Shown here: piece after piece, positions 8,638 to 15,011 of the stretch
Layout of the letters: each line of letters begins with the position of its first letter
Position numbering within the stretch: the first letter of the stretch is position 1
Assembly: GCA_945876015.1 (NCBI GenBank)
Contig: CAMCNM010000014.1
Coordinates: 1 to 17,214 of the forward strand
Direction of reading: 5' to 3'
From: Gemmatimonas phototrophica
GTDB taxonomy: Bacteria > Gemmatimonadota > Gemmatimonadetes > Longimicrobiales > Gaopeijiaceae
Length of the DNA stretch: 17,214 nucleotides
Translations under genes and position numbers: made by a program
The notes under the pieces: model-generated
What the model saw: only the letters and a program-made list of their open reading frames with translations
Databases searched by the model: none
Told to the model about the DNA's origin: nothing

Positions 8638-8979
8638 CTACTTCTCCGGCTCCACCACCACCGCCGTCCCGTAGCAGAGCACCTCGGTGGCGTCGTAGCG
8701 CACTCCGATCACCGCGTTCGCTCCCGCCTTGCGCGCGTGCTCGAGCATGAGGTTGAACGCGGCGAGGCGGGTGGTCTCGCACAGCTCGGTGAGCAGCGTG
8801 ATGTTGCCACCCATGATCGCCTGCAGGGATGCCCCGATGGTCCCGAAGATGTTGCGCGAGCGGACCATGATCCCGCGCACGACCCCCTTCGTCTCCACGA
8901 CCCGGAAGCCCTCGAGCGTGAACGTGGTCGTGGTCATCCTGTGCGACATCTGCGACATCACCTCAGCCGGTAGCGTCAT
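8638..8979 (-). CDS. YbjQ family protein (UPF0145)
   Basis: A 113-residue protein of the YbjQ/UPF0145 fold, recognised by TLEGFRVVETKGVVRG near the N-terminus, the central NIFGTIGASLQAIMGGN, the helix ARKAGANAVIGVRYDAT and the closing strand GTAVVVEPE. The family forms small homo-oligomers annotated as possible heavy-metal-binding proteins, and its function is unproven. The start at 8979 is supported by AAGGAG five to six bases upstream, which makes the N-terminus a little longer than in short homologues. It lies 27 nt after the YigZ-like gene and is probably the last gene of the rhomboid-YigZ-YbjQ operon. No terminator with a T-tract is evident after it. Confidence 0.9.
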   Translation of the reverse strand: MTLPAEVMSQMSHRMTTTTFTLEGFRVVETKGVVRGIMVRSRNIFGTIGASLQAIMGGNITLLTELCETTRLAAFNLMLEHARKAGANAVIGVRYDATEVLCYGTAVVVEPEK

Positions 8980-9006
8980 CGGTGCTCCTTGGAGATCGGA
9001 AAGGAC

Positions 9007-9618
9007 TCATCGGACCACCCTGCCCTCCCCCGCGGTGGCGTCGGCCAACCGGGCCTGGAACAGATCGATCGCATCGACGGGCACCGCGACCCGGTAGCGC
9101 ACGTCGGCGCCGTAGCTCTCCTCCTCGAGCACCGCGCCCAGCTCGGCCAGCAGGTGGCGCAGGGCATCGACCCGCGCATAGGACACGATCACATCCAAGG
9201 ACGCTCGCCGCACCCTGAGCTCGGTAGGAAGGGTCTCGAGCGCCCGCGTCACGCCCTCGGCGTAGGCTCGCGCCAGGCCGCCGGTCCCGAGCTTGGTTCC
9301 CCCGAACCAGCGCGACGAGACCGCGGCGATCTCGCCGATGCCCGAGTGGAGCAGGACGGTGAGGATGGGCCGCCCCGCGGTCCCCTTGGGCTCGCCCGCG
9401 TCGCTCAGGCCGATGTGGGCGGTGCTCCCGGGCGTGCCGGCGACGAAGGCCCAGCAGTGATGCGTGGCATCGGGAAGCTCGTCGCGGATCCGCTCCACCA
9501 GGACGTGCGCTTCAGCGGGCGTCCCGGTGCGCGCGATCGTGGTGACGAAGCGGCTGCGGGTCACGACGTGCTCGCCGCGGTGCGTGGCGGCCGGGACCCG
9601 GTAGCTGGTGTCGGCCAC
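9007..9618 (-). CDS. YigZ/IMPACT family protein
   Basis: The 203-residue product has the two-domain layout of the YigZ family, the bacterial relatives of eukaryotic IMPACT. The N-terminal UPF0029 domain contains RGEHVVTRSRFVTTIA, HHCWAFVAG, LSDAGEPKGTAGRPIL and the conserved VSSRWFGGTKLGTGGLARAY. A C-terminal ferredoxin-like domain (VRRASLDVIVSYARVDALRHLLAELGA) follows. IMPACT proteins bind ribosomes or translation factors in eukaryotes; the bacterial role is not established. The start is a GTG at 9618, three bases after the rhomboid stop, so translation is probably coupled to rhomboid. There is no clear independent ribosome site. Length and motifs are normal. Confidence 0.94.
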   Translation of the reverse strand: MADTSYRVPAATHRGEHVVTRSRFVTTIARTGTPAEAHVLVERIRDELPDATHHCWAFVAGTPGSTAHIGLSDAGEPKGTAGRPILTVLLHSGIGEIAAVSSRWFGGTKLGTGGLARAYAEGVTRALETLPTELRVRRASLDVIVSYARVDALRHLLAELGAVLEEESYGADVRYRVAVPVDAIDLFQARLADATAGEGRVVR

Positions 9619-9621
9619 CGC

Positions 9622-10401
9622 TCAGTGCTGCGTCGCCATCCGGTCGAGGAACGCGCGCTCGGCGGGCGTCAGGCCGCGCACGCCATCCGCGCGCGCTTTG
9701 CGGAGCAGGTGCTCCACCTCCTGGCGATTGAGCTCGTGCAGGAGTGCGGTGTTGATGGCCGCCCAGCGTTGGATCGCGGCCGTGTCGGTCATGGCGCTCA
9801 TGGACTGGGGCATGGTCTGCTTCTGGAATTCGCGCTTGGGTGCTCCGCGGCGCCACTCCCGCCACCGCATGAACGCGAAGGCGAAGCCGATCCCTCCGAG
9901 GTGCGCCCAATCGGCGATACCCGAGCCCGGGTTCGTGATGCCGGACCAGATGCTCCATGTGATCGCGAGGGCGATGGCGAGCCACGCCTCGATCGGGAAG
10001 ATGCCGTAGATGTAGAGGCGCTCACGCGGCCAGTACATGGCGAACGCGGTGCAGATTCCGTACGTGGCCGCGGAGGCGCCGACGACGGGTGCCGTCGGTG
10101 TGAAGACGAACGAGAGCGCCGCGCCTCCCAGCCCGCCCAGGAAGTAGAGCTTGAGAAAATCCGGGCCGCCGATGCGCTGTTCGATACGGGGGCCGAACAC
10201 GAAGAGGCCCAGCATGTTGAAGAAGATGTGCCCGAACCCCGCGTGCAGGAACATGTACGTGATGGGGGTCCACGGACGGCTCAGCACCGCGACCGGGATC
10301 AGCGCTCCGTAGTACTGGACGACGGGCATCGACTGCGAAAGCATGAACACCGCGATGTTCGCGATGAGCAGCTTCTTCACCCACGGGGTGAGGAAATACA
10401 T
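9622..10401 (-). CDS. Rhomboid family intramembrane serine protease
   Basis: Rhomboids cleave transmembrane proteins inside the bilayer. The 259-residue protein has six predicted membrane segments. Its conserved features are HAGFGHIFFNMLGL in the second segment (H53, H58, N62), the nucleophile in VGASAATYG (S110) and the catalytic histidine in DWAHLGGIGFAF (H167). The loop motif reads GASAA where many rhomboids have GASGA, a conservative change. The cytoplasmic tail after about residue 180 ends in a separate helical module, ELNRQEVEHLLRKARADGVRGLTPAERAFLDRM. It resembles the C-terminal domain seen on many rhomboids of this subfamily. The ATG at 10401 has no obvious ribosome site. It is the first gene of a probable three-gene operon with YigZ and YbjQ proteins, and lies downstream of the lipoprotein terminator. 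Confidence 0.95.
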   Translation of the reverse strand: MYFLTPWVKKLLIANIAVFMLSQSMPVVQYYGALIPVAVLSRPWTPITYMFLHAGFGHIFFNMLGLFVFGPRIEQRIGGPDFLKLYFLGGLGGAALSFVFTPTAPVVGASAATYGICTAFAMYWPRERLYIYGIFPIEAWLAIALAITWSIWSGITNPGSGIADWAHLGGIGFAFAFMRWREWRRGAPKREFQKQTMPQSMSAMTDTAAIQRWAAINTALLHELNRQEVEHLLRKARADGVRGLTPAERAFLDRMATQH

Positions 10402-10485
10402 CAGAGGAGTGCGTTCCGGAACTGCTGGCGTGCGTGCATGGACAAATCTCGACAGGGGTCGGCGAAAGGCGCAACGGGCGCGCCC

Positions 10486-10528
10486 CTCGAAGAGAAGGAG
10501 GGGGCGACCCGTCAGGGCCGCCCCCTCC
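10486..10528 (-). terminator. Intrinsic terminator of the lipoprotein gene
   Basis: GGAGGGGGCG (10497-10506) and CGCCCCCTCC (10519-10528) form a perfect 10-bp stem with a 12-nt loop. Read on the minus strand it is followed by TTCTCTTCG, a moderate T-tract. It lies 38 nt beyond the lipoprotein stop codon and before the rhomboid gene, so it probably separates the two transcripts. Confidence 0.75.
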
Positions 10529-10566
10529 GATGCCGCGGGGTCCGGACGCCGGTGCTCGGCCCGTCC

Positions 10567-11262
10567 CTACTTCCTCCGGAAGGGCAGCGCTCCCTTGCGG
10601 TCGGCCAGGTCCACGTCGTGCGGCACGCCGTTGACCGTCAGCGTCGCGTTCTGCGTTCCGTTGAACGTGACCACGGTCGTGACGTCTTTGGTCTTCTCAC
10701 CGTTCGGCCCCTGGAGGGTCACCTTGTGCGTGCGCGTGATCGAGCCCGAGAGGGGCCACGGATTGGCGGCGTGATCCACCGAGCGGACCACGTTCGTCAC
10801 CTTCTCGCTCTCGGTCATCATGAAGCTGCGGGTCACGCCCGCGTCGGTGGTGCTGCTCCGGGTGACTTTCCCGGCGCTCGTCCCGTTGAACGTGCGTTGG
10901 GTCTCGCGGCCGACCAGCCCGGACACGGTCATGTCGCTCTCGCGATGGATCGTGGCCGTGAAGTGCTCGCGGGTCCCCTCGTGATCGAGCACGGAATGGG
11001 TGCGAATCGAGGCGGTGGTGAGCGAGTCGTGCTTGGCCTGGGTGTTTCCGGCGGCGTCCAGGAAGGTGACCGTGAAATTCGGCTCGGCCTTCTCGTGCAC
11101 GGCCATCAGATCGAGGTCCTGCTGGACCCCGTCCACCGCCACCAGAGCGGCCGCCGTGGTCATCGCGACGTCCTCCAGGCCGGTGGGCCCGGTGCTTTCG
11201 GCGGCGCAGGCCGTGAGGGCCAGGGCCGCCATCATGCCCATCCCAACGCTGATCCTGCTCAT
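10567..11262 (-). CDS. Hypothetical lipoprotein with beta-rich repeats
   Basis: The frame is much longer upstream, but the real start is probably the ATG at 11262, with GGGAG eight bases before it. It opens MSRISVGMGMMAALALTAC, a signal peptide with lipobox LTAC (C19). The mature 213 residues are dominated by Thr, Val, Ser and alternating hydrophobic strands. Two related strands, QRTFNGTSAGKVTRSS and VVTFNGTQNATLTVNGVPHDVDL, suggest an internally repeated beta structure. I do not recognise a named domain; similar TFNGT-ending lipoproteins occur, from memory, in Gemmatimonadota-type genomes. No catalytic motif is visible. A tandem 15-bp repeat lies 32-65 nt before the start, and a strong terminator follows. 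It probably faces the periplasm. Function unknown. Confidence 0.8.
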   Translation of the reverse strand: MSRISVGMGMMAALALTACAAESTGPTGLEDVAMTTAAALVAVDGVQQDLDLMAVHEKAEPNFTVTFLDAAGNTQAKHDSLTTASIRTHSVLDHEGTREHFTATIHRESDMTVSGLVGRETQRTFNGTSAGKVTRSSTTDAGVTRSFMMTESEKVTNVVRSVDHAANPWPLSGSITRTHKVTLQGPNGEKTKDVTTVVTFNGTQNATLTVNGVPHDVDLADRKGALPFRRK

Positions 11263-11293
11263 CGTCTGATCTCCCGTCCCGGCACTATTCGGG

Positions 11294-11327
11294 CGCTCTT
11301 CGGTTGCACGACCGCTCTCCGGTTGCA
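11294..11327 (-). repeat. Tandem 15-bp direct repeat upstream of the lipoprotein gene
   Basis: CGCTCTTCGGTTGCA (11294-11308) and CGCTCTCCGGTTGCA (11313-11327) differ at one base and are 19 nt apart start to start. They lie in the noncoding DNA between the M28 peptidase and the lipoprotein start. This looks like a two-site operator or a local duplication; no convincing -35/-10 pair could be placed with it. Confidence 0.5.
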
Positions 11328-11378
11328 AGGACGTCGCGCGACCTGGCGGTGTTAAGTGACCGGCGGGCTCGGTGGGGG

Positions 11379-12263
11379 TCAAGCCCCGGCCAGCCGACGC
11401 ACACAGGCGGCCACCGCGTCGGTCACCTGGGCCGCGAAGCGCAGGTCCAGCGTCTCCAGCCGATCGCTGGAGCGGTGGTAGTGGGGATTCCTCAGGTTCG
11501 CGGTGTCGGTGATCATAAGCGCGGGGTAGCCGCGCGACCAGAACGAAGCGTTGTCGCTCCGCCGGGTGGCCCACACGAGCCACCCGCGCAGCGGCGACCG
11601 GAGCGTGACGAGCCGCAGATCCGGCGCGGCTTCCCGCTGCGCGGCCACGAACGCGCGAAGCAGCTTCTGCGACTGCCCGTCGCCGACGGCCGCGAGGTAG
11701 TCCCCCACCGTGGGGAGGCCCATCCACCGGATCGGCCATGGGATGACCTGGCTTCCCGGCTCGCGGGTCCGGTATCCGATCATCTCGAGCACGAAGGCTC
11801 CCTGATAGCGCACACCCTCACGGCGCGCCTGATCGGCCCACCGTCGGCTGCCGACGCGATATGTCCAGCCCTGGTTCTCCTCCAGGTTGAACAGGACGAG
11901 CTCGACCGTGGCGTTCGGCCGGATCCCGGCGAGCAGCCGCGCGCACTCGAGCACGCCAGCGACTCCGCTCGCGTTGTCGTCGGCACCGGGGGTGCCCCGC
12001 ACGCTGTCCACGTGCGCACCCACCAGGACGCGGGGCGCTGATGGGTCGGTGCCAGGGATGACTCCCACCACGTTGTGGAAGTGCCGCCCCGCGAACTCGA
12101 ACGGCTGGCGCCGCACGATCAGGCCGAGCTTCCCGAGCTCGGTCTCCCCGTAGACGAACGCGCGCTCCAGCGCCGCGGGCGACGAGTCGGGATGCCTCTC
12201 GCCCTCGAGCGCCCGCACGTGACCGCGCAGCCGATCCACCGACGCGCTCCCGGATCCCGTCAT
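11379..12263 (-). CDS. M28 family zinc aminopeptidase
   Basis: M28 enzymes are two-zinc aminopeptidases. All metal-site elements are present: H84 and D86 in GAHVDSV, D95 in GADDNASG, the general-base pair E128-E129 in FNLEENQG, E160 in VLEMIGY and H263 in NPHYHRSSD. The 294-residue product is therefore likely active. No signal peptide or lipobox is seen at the N-terminus (MTGSGSASVDRLRGHV), which is unusual since many relatives are exported. A cytoplasmic peptidase, or a mis-set start, should be considered. The first ATG at 12263 has no clear ribosome site. It is divergent from the sulfurtransferase gene (65 nt apart) and is followed on the same strand by the lipoprotein gene after 116 nt. 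The natural peptide substrate cannot be inferred. Confidence 0.92.
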   Translation of the reverse strand: MTGSGSASVDRLRGHVRALEGERHPDSSPAALERAFVYGETELGKLGLIVRRQPFEFAGRHFHNVVGVIPGTDPSAPRVLVGAHVDSVRGTPGADDNASGVAGVLECARLLAGIRPNATVELVLFNLEENQGWTYRVGSRRWADQARREGVRYQGAFVLEMIGYRTREPGSQVIPWPIRWMGLPTVGDYLAAVGDGQSQKLLRAFVAAQREAAPDLRLVTLRSPLRGWLVWATRRSDNASFWSRGYPALMITDTANLRNPHYHRSSDRLETLDLRFAAQVTDAVAACVRRLAGA

Positions 12264-12328
12264 GGCGGCGGGGGTAGTCTGGCGCCCGACACTCCGCAGG
12301 CGACATACTCCATCTTCCGAGACCCGCC

Positions 12329-13201
12329 ATGGCCGATCCCAAGCCCATCGAGGCCCGCGGCTACGTTCACCCCGAAGTGCTCGTCTCCACCGATTGGGTC
12401 GAGACGCACATCGGCGATTCCAATGTGAAGGTGTTCGAGTGCGACGAGGACGTGCTCCTCTACGACACCGGGCACGTGACGGGCGCGCAGAAGCTCGACT
12501 GGGTCGAAGACCTGAACGACAAGCTCACCCGCGACTATCTGTCCCAGACCGGCCTCCAGGCGCTGCTCCGGAAGAAGGGCGTCAACCAGGGTGATACGCT
12601 GGTCCTCTACGGGGACAAGAACAACTGGTGGGCCACCTACGCGTTCTGGGTGCTCCGCCTGTTCGGGATCGAAGGCATGAAGATCATGGACGGCGGCCGC
12701 ACCCGCTGGGTGGAAGAGGGGCGGAAAGTATCGGAGCAGACCACCTCCCTCCCCGCCGGCGACATCCAGATCGGTCTGCGCGACGACTCGCGTATCCGCG
12801 CCTTCCGGGACGACGTGAGCGCGCACGTCGAGGGACATGGCGACCTCGTGGACGTGCGCAGCCCGGAGGAATACCGCGGCGAGCGGCTCCACATGCCCGA
12901 CTATCCGAACGAGGGTGCGATCCGTGGCGGCCATGTTCCGGGAGCGAAGAACATCCCCTGGGCGCGCGCGGTGGATCCCGATACCCACCAGTTCAAGACC
13001 GCGCCCGAGCTCAGAAAGATCTACCAGGACGAGGCGGGGCTCACGCGCGACAAGCCTGTGATCACCTACTGCCGGATCGGCGAGCGCTCGTCCCACACGT
13101 GGTTCGTGCTCACCTACCTGCTCGGCTTCGAGGAGTGCGAGAACTACGACGGCTCCTGGACCGAATGGGGCAACCTGGTGCGCGCCCCGATCGAGCGTTA
13201 G
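12329..13201 (+). CDS. Two-domain sulfurtransferase (rhodanese, thiosulfate type)
   Basis: This 290-residue protein has two rhodanese domains. The N-terminal one (about 12-135: [37 protein letters not shown]) has no active cysteine and is the structural copy. The C-terminal one holds [11 protein letters not shown] and the active-site loop [14 protein letters not shown], with C248 as persulfide carrier. The loop sequence CRIGERS is that of CysA-like thiosulfate sulfurtransferases rather than the CG(S/T)GVT of mercaptopyruvate sulfurtransferases. The reaction would be sulfur transfer from thiosulfate to cyanide or a thiol acceptor. It is cytoplasmic, with no signal peptide. The ATG at 12329 is the natural start, although the ribosome site is weak. 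It is transcribed alone and ends at a hairpin. A link to sulfur supply for the thiamine thiazole is conceivable, but nothing in the context shows it. Confidence 0.95.
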   Translation: MADPKPIEARGYVHPEVLVSTDWVETHIGDSNVKVFECDEDVLLYDTGHVTGAQKLDWVEDLNDKLTRDYLSQTGLQALLRKKGVNQGDTLVLYGDKNNWWATYAFWVLRLFGIEGMKIMDGGRTRWVEEGRKVSEQTTSLPAGDIQIGLRDDSRIRAFRDDVSAHVEGHGDLVDVRSPEEYRGERLHMPDYPNEGAIRGGHVPGAKNIPWARAVDPDTHQFKTAPELRKIYQDEAGLTRDKPVITYCRIGERSSHTWFVLTYLLGFEECENYDGSWTEWGNLVRAPIER

Positions 13202-13204
13202 CCC

Positions 13205-13255
13205 GGGAAAAGAAGAACCGCCCCAGCCTTCGTGGCCGGGGCGGCTCCTCGTTCC
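13205..13255. terminator. Bidirectional terminator between the sulfurtransferase and acidic-protein genes
   Basis: CCGCCCCAGCC (13218-13228) pairs with GGCCGGGGCGG (13234-13244) with one A-C mismatch around a TTCGT loop. On the minus strand it is followed by TTCTTCTTTTCCC, a good T-tract for the acidic-protein gene. On the plus strand CTCCTCGTTCC follows, which is weaker. Confidence 0.7.
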
Positions 13256-13274
13256 GAGACCAGGGCGCGGGGCG

Positions 13275-13529
13275 TCAGTCCCACTTGGTGGGGCGCGGAG
13301 GGGGGCGCTTCCCGCTCACCCCGTCGTCCCACTCCTCCCACTCTTCTTCCTCGAGGTCGTCGTCATCGAGGTCGTCGTCATCGTCGTCCTCGTCGTCGTC
13401 GTCGTCCCAGTCGTCGTCCTCGTCCCACTCCTCCTCCTCCCACTCCTCCTCTTCCTCTTCCTCGAACTTCATTTCGAGGGGGACGGAGCCGAGCGGCTCG
13501 TCCTCGATCCAGCCCGTCCGGTCCTCCAT
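13275..13529 (-). CDS. Small highly acidic Trp-punctuated protein, unknown function
   Basis: The frame opens further upstream, but the ATG at 13529 follows AGGAGGAG by five bases, the best ribosome site in the window, and gives 84 residues. Residues 1-22 are ordinary (MEDRTGWIEDEPLGSVPLEM). Residues 23-69 contain 40 Asp or Glu out of 47, broken only by W30, W35, W41, L54, L59, W64 and W67. A short basic tail (GKRPPPRPTKWD) ends it. No family is recognised. Such a chain would be strongly negative and probably disordered. It might bind cations, act as a nucleic-acid mimic or serve as a binding partner, but none of these is shown. It has its own predicted promoter (13592-13619) and terminator. 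It lies downstream of a divalent-metal exporter on the same strand, which makes metal binding one idea to consider. Confidence 0.75.
   Translation of the reverse strand: MEDRTGWIEDEPLGSVPLEMKFEEEEEEEWEEEEWDEDDDWDDDDDEDDDDDDLDDDDLEEEEWEEWDDGVSGKRPPPRPTKWD
13323..13463 (-). repeat. Degenerate GAC/GAG codon repeat tract
   Basis: On the plus strand this tract reads as runs of TCG, TCC and TCT triplets, the reverse complement of GAC, GAT, GAG and GAA codons. It encodes the acidic core of the small protein on the minus strand. Purity is high enough that replication slippage by whole triplets, which would change protein length without breaking the frame, is plausible. Confidence 0.7.
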
Positions 13530-13591
13530 CCGTGCTCCTCCTGGGGAACGCCCTGCACGCTCTGTGTACGCCTCTGGGGGTCTTCGCCGCC

Positions 13592-13619
13592 AAAGTAGTC
13601 GGGGGGTGCTCCCTGTCAA
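13592..13619 (-). promoter_or_regulatory. Predicted sigma70-like promoter of the acidic-protein gene
   Basis: On the minus strand a perfect -35 box TTGACA (13619-13614) is followed after 16 bases by TACTTT (13597-13592), 3/6 to the -10. Transcription would start near 13585, leaving a leader of about 55 nt before the ATG at 13529. The -35 box overlaps the stop codon of the CDF transporter, so the acidic gene may be expressed apart from the transporter as well as by read-through. Confidence 0.5.
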
Positions 13620-14572
13620 GGAAGCGATTTCCCACCCTCGCCGGGCTTCTTCACCTGCACCAGCTCGCGCGGCTCGAGCTGGAACGTCACATGATCTATG
13701 CCATGGCGCCGCAAGCGTCGTCGAACTTCGTCCAGCACCTGGGCTTGATGGTAGGGGTCGTCGATGACCCCGTGCGCGGAAAGCGCCACGAACCCGCTGG
13801 TGAGCGTCCAGACGTGGAGATCATGGATCTCGTGCAGCTCCGGCACGTCCCGAAGGTCATTCAACAGGCGCTCCACGTCCACGTGGGCCGGGGCGGCCTC
13901 GAGGAGCACATCGGTGGCCTCGCGCACCAGCCGGGCTGCCCCGATCAGGATCAGGAGGGCGATCGCGACCGACACGAGGGCGTCCACGGGAGTCCAACCG
14001 GTGGCCCAGATCACCACCCCGGCGACCACGGCCCCCACCGAGCCCAGCAGGTCACCCAGCACGTGCAGGTAGGCGCCGCGGGCGTTGAGGCTGGCGTGGG
14101 CGTGCGCGTGGAGCAGCCTGGCCGCCACGACGTTCACGATCAGGCCGCCCAGTGCGACGCCGGAGAGCAGTATGCCGTCCACCACGACGGGCTCCCGCAC
14201 GCGCCGCCAGGCCTCCCACGCGATCAGGCCGGACATCACCAGGAGCGCCGCACCGTTGACCAGCGCGGCGAGGATCTCGAGGCGAACGTAGCCGTACGTC
14301 TTACCGCCCTTGGGGGGACGCCGGGCTAGGCTCATCGCCCAGAGGGAGAGCGCGAGCGCGGCGACGTCGGTCAGCATGTGCCCCGCGTCCGCGAGCAGGG
14401 CCAGCGAGTTGGCGAGCGCGCCGCCCACCACCTCGACGAGCATGAAGCCCGCGGTGAGCAGCAGGACCATCGTGAGCCGCCGCCGCTCCGCCTCGCTTCC
14501 CGCGCGCGCATTGTAACCCCCATGAGAGTGGGGCCCGTGCGCGTGGTCGTGCGGATGGCTGTGTGATGCCAT
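13616..14572 (-). CDS. Cation diffusion facilitator (CzcD/ZitB-like zinc exporter)
   Basis: CDF proteins export Zn(II) and related cations from the cytoplasm in exchange for protons. The 318-residue product has six membrane segments within about 35-215. It carries the two metal-site motifs H65-MLT-D69 (with D62 nearby) and H170-VLG-D174, the HxxxD pair of the zinc-transporting subgroup. The N-terminus (HSHPHDHAHGPHSHGG) and the loop HAHAHAS (155-161) are histidine-rich, as in metal-sensing CDF members. A cytoplasmic ferredoxin-like domain (about 225-300, ELHEIHDLHVWTLTSGFVALSAH) completes it. The frame extends upstream to 14731, but the ATG at 14572 gives the standard CDF start. No ribosome site is clear there. 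It is divergent from the alkyltransferase-like gene. Confidence 0.95.
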   Translation of the reverse strand: MASHSHPHDHAHGPHSHGGYNARAGSEAERRRLTMVLLLTAGFMLVEVVGGALANSLALLADAGHMLTDVAALALSLWAMSLARRPPKGGKTYGYVRLEILAALVNGAALLVMSGLIAWEAWRRVREPVVVDGILLSGVALGGLIVNVVAARLLHAHAHASLNARGAYLHVLGDLLGSVGAVVAGVVIWATGWTPVDALVSVAIALLILIGAARLVREATDVLLEAAPAHVDVERLLNDLRDVPELHEIHDLHVWTLTSGFVALSAHGVIDDPYHQAQVLDEVRRRLRRHGIDHVTFQLEPRELVQVKKPGEGGKSLP

Positions 14573-14642
14573 CTTGCATGAATGGCAAGGGCGACGATGG
14601 CGCGCAACCCGCACCCGGCTACGACCGCGTGACGACCACTCG

Positions 14643-15011
14643 ATGACCGCTCGATCTCCCGCAAAGCCCAGGGGGCGGAAACGGCCCGCCCCGACGTTCG
14701 CGTCGCGCGTGTGCGCGCTCGTCCGCCGCATCCCGCGCGGGCGCGCGATCAGCTACGGGGGAGTCGCCGCGATCCTCGGCTCCCCACGCGCCGCGCGCGG
14801 CGTCGGCACCGCGCTCAGCGGCGTCGAGCCCGATCGGGACGTGCCGTGGTGGCGGGTGATCAACCGCAACGGCGAGATCTCGATCAAAGGCGATCCCATT
14901 CTGGCCGGGCTGCAGCGCAGGCTGCTCGAGAAGGAGCGCGTGAAGTTCGACCGCCGGGGACGGGTGGACTGGGAGAGTTTCGGCTGGCGCGGACCGAGCG
15001 GACCGAAATGA
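14643..15011 (+). CDS. Alkyltransferase-like (ATL) MGMT-family DNA repair protein
   Basis: The 122-residue protein matches the DNA-binding domain of O6-alkylguanine-DNA alkyltransferases: FASRVCALVRRIPRGRAISYGGVAAILGSPRAARGVGTALS, with the helix-turn-helix and arginine finger region. At the place of the catalytic PCHRV motif it reads PWWRVINRNG, so the alkyl-accepting Cys is Trp. That is the hallmark of ATL proteins, which bind alkylated guanine, block or flag it and route it to nucleotide excision repair instead of reversing it. The start at 14643 is preferred, since upstream residues from 14574 would be an unrelated basic extension. The ribosome site is weak. The stop overlaps the psd start (ATGA). 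The first 18 residues are a basic, proline-rich lead (RSPAKPRGRKRPAP). Confidence 0.9.
   Translation: MTARSPAKPRGRKRPAPTFASRVCALVRRIPRGRAISYGGVAAILGSPRAARGVGTALSGVEPDRDVPWWRVINRNGEISIKGDPILAGLQRRLLEKERVKFDRRGRVDWESFGWRGPSGPK

Noticed and set aside
8989..11355. Plus-strand frame of 788 codons, the longest in the window
   Set aside because: It lies antisense to YigZ, rhomboid and the lipoprotein, which all have family motifs or ribosome sites. Its His, Arg and Gly bias is that of a shadow frame.
13323..13463. CRISPR or tandem-repeat array
   Set aside because: The repeat unit is a codon-sized triplet without spacers, and it is explained by the acidic coding sequence.
12628..13767. Plus-strand serine-rich frame through the TCG triplets
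   Set aside because: The poly-Ser segment is the antisense reading of the acidic codon tract. The frame starts inside the sulfurtransferase gene out of phase and crosses its terminator.
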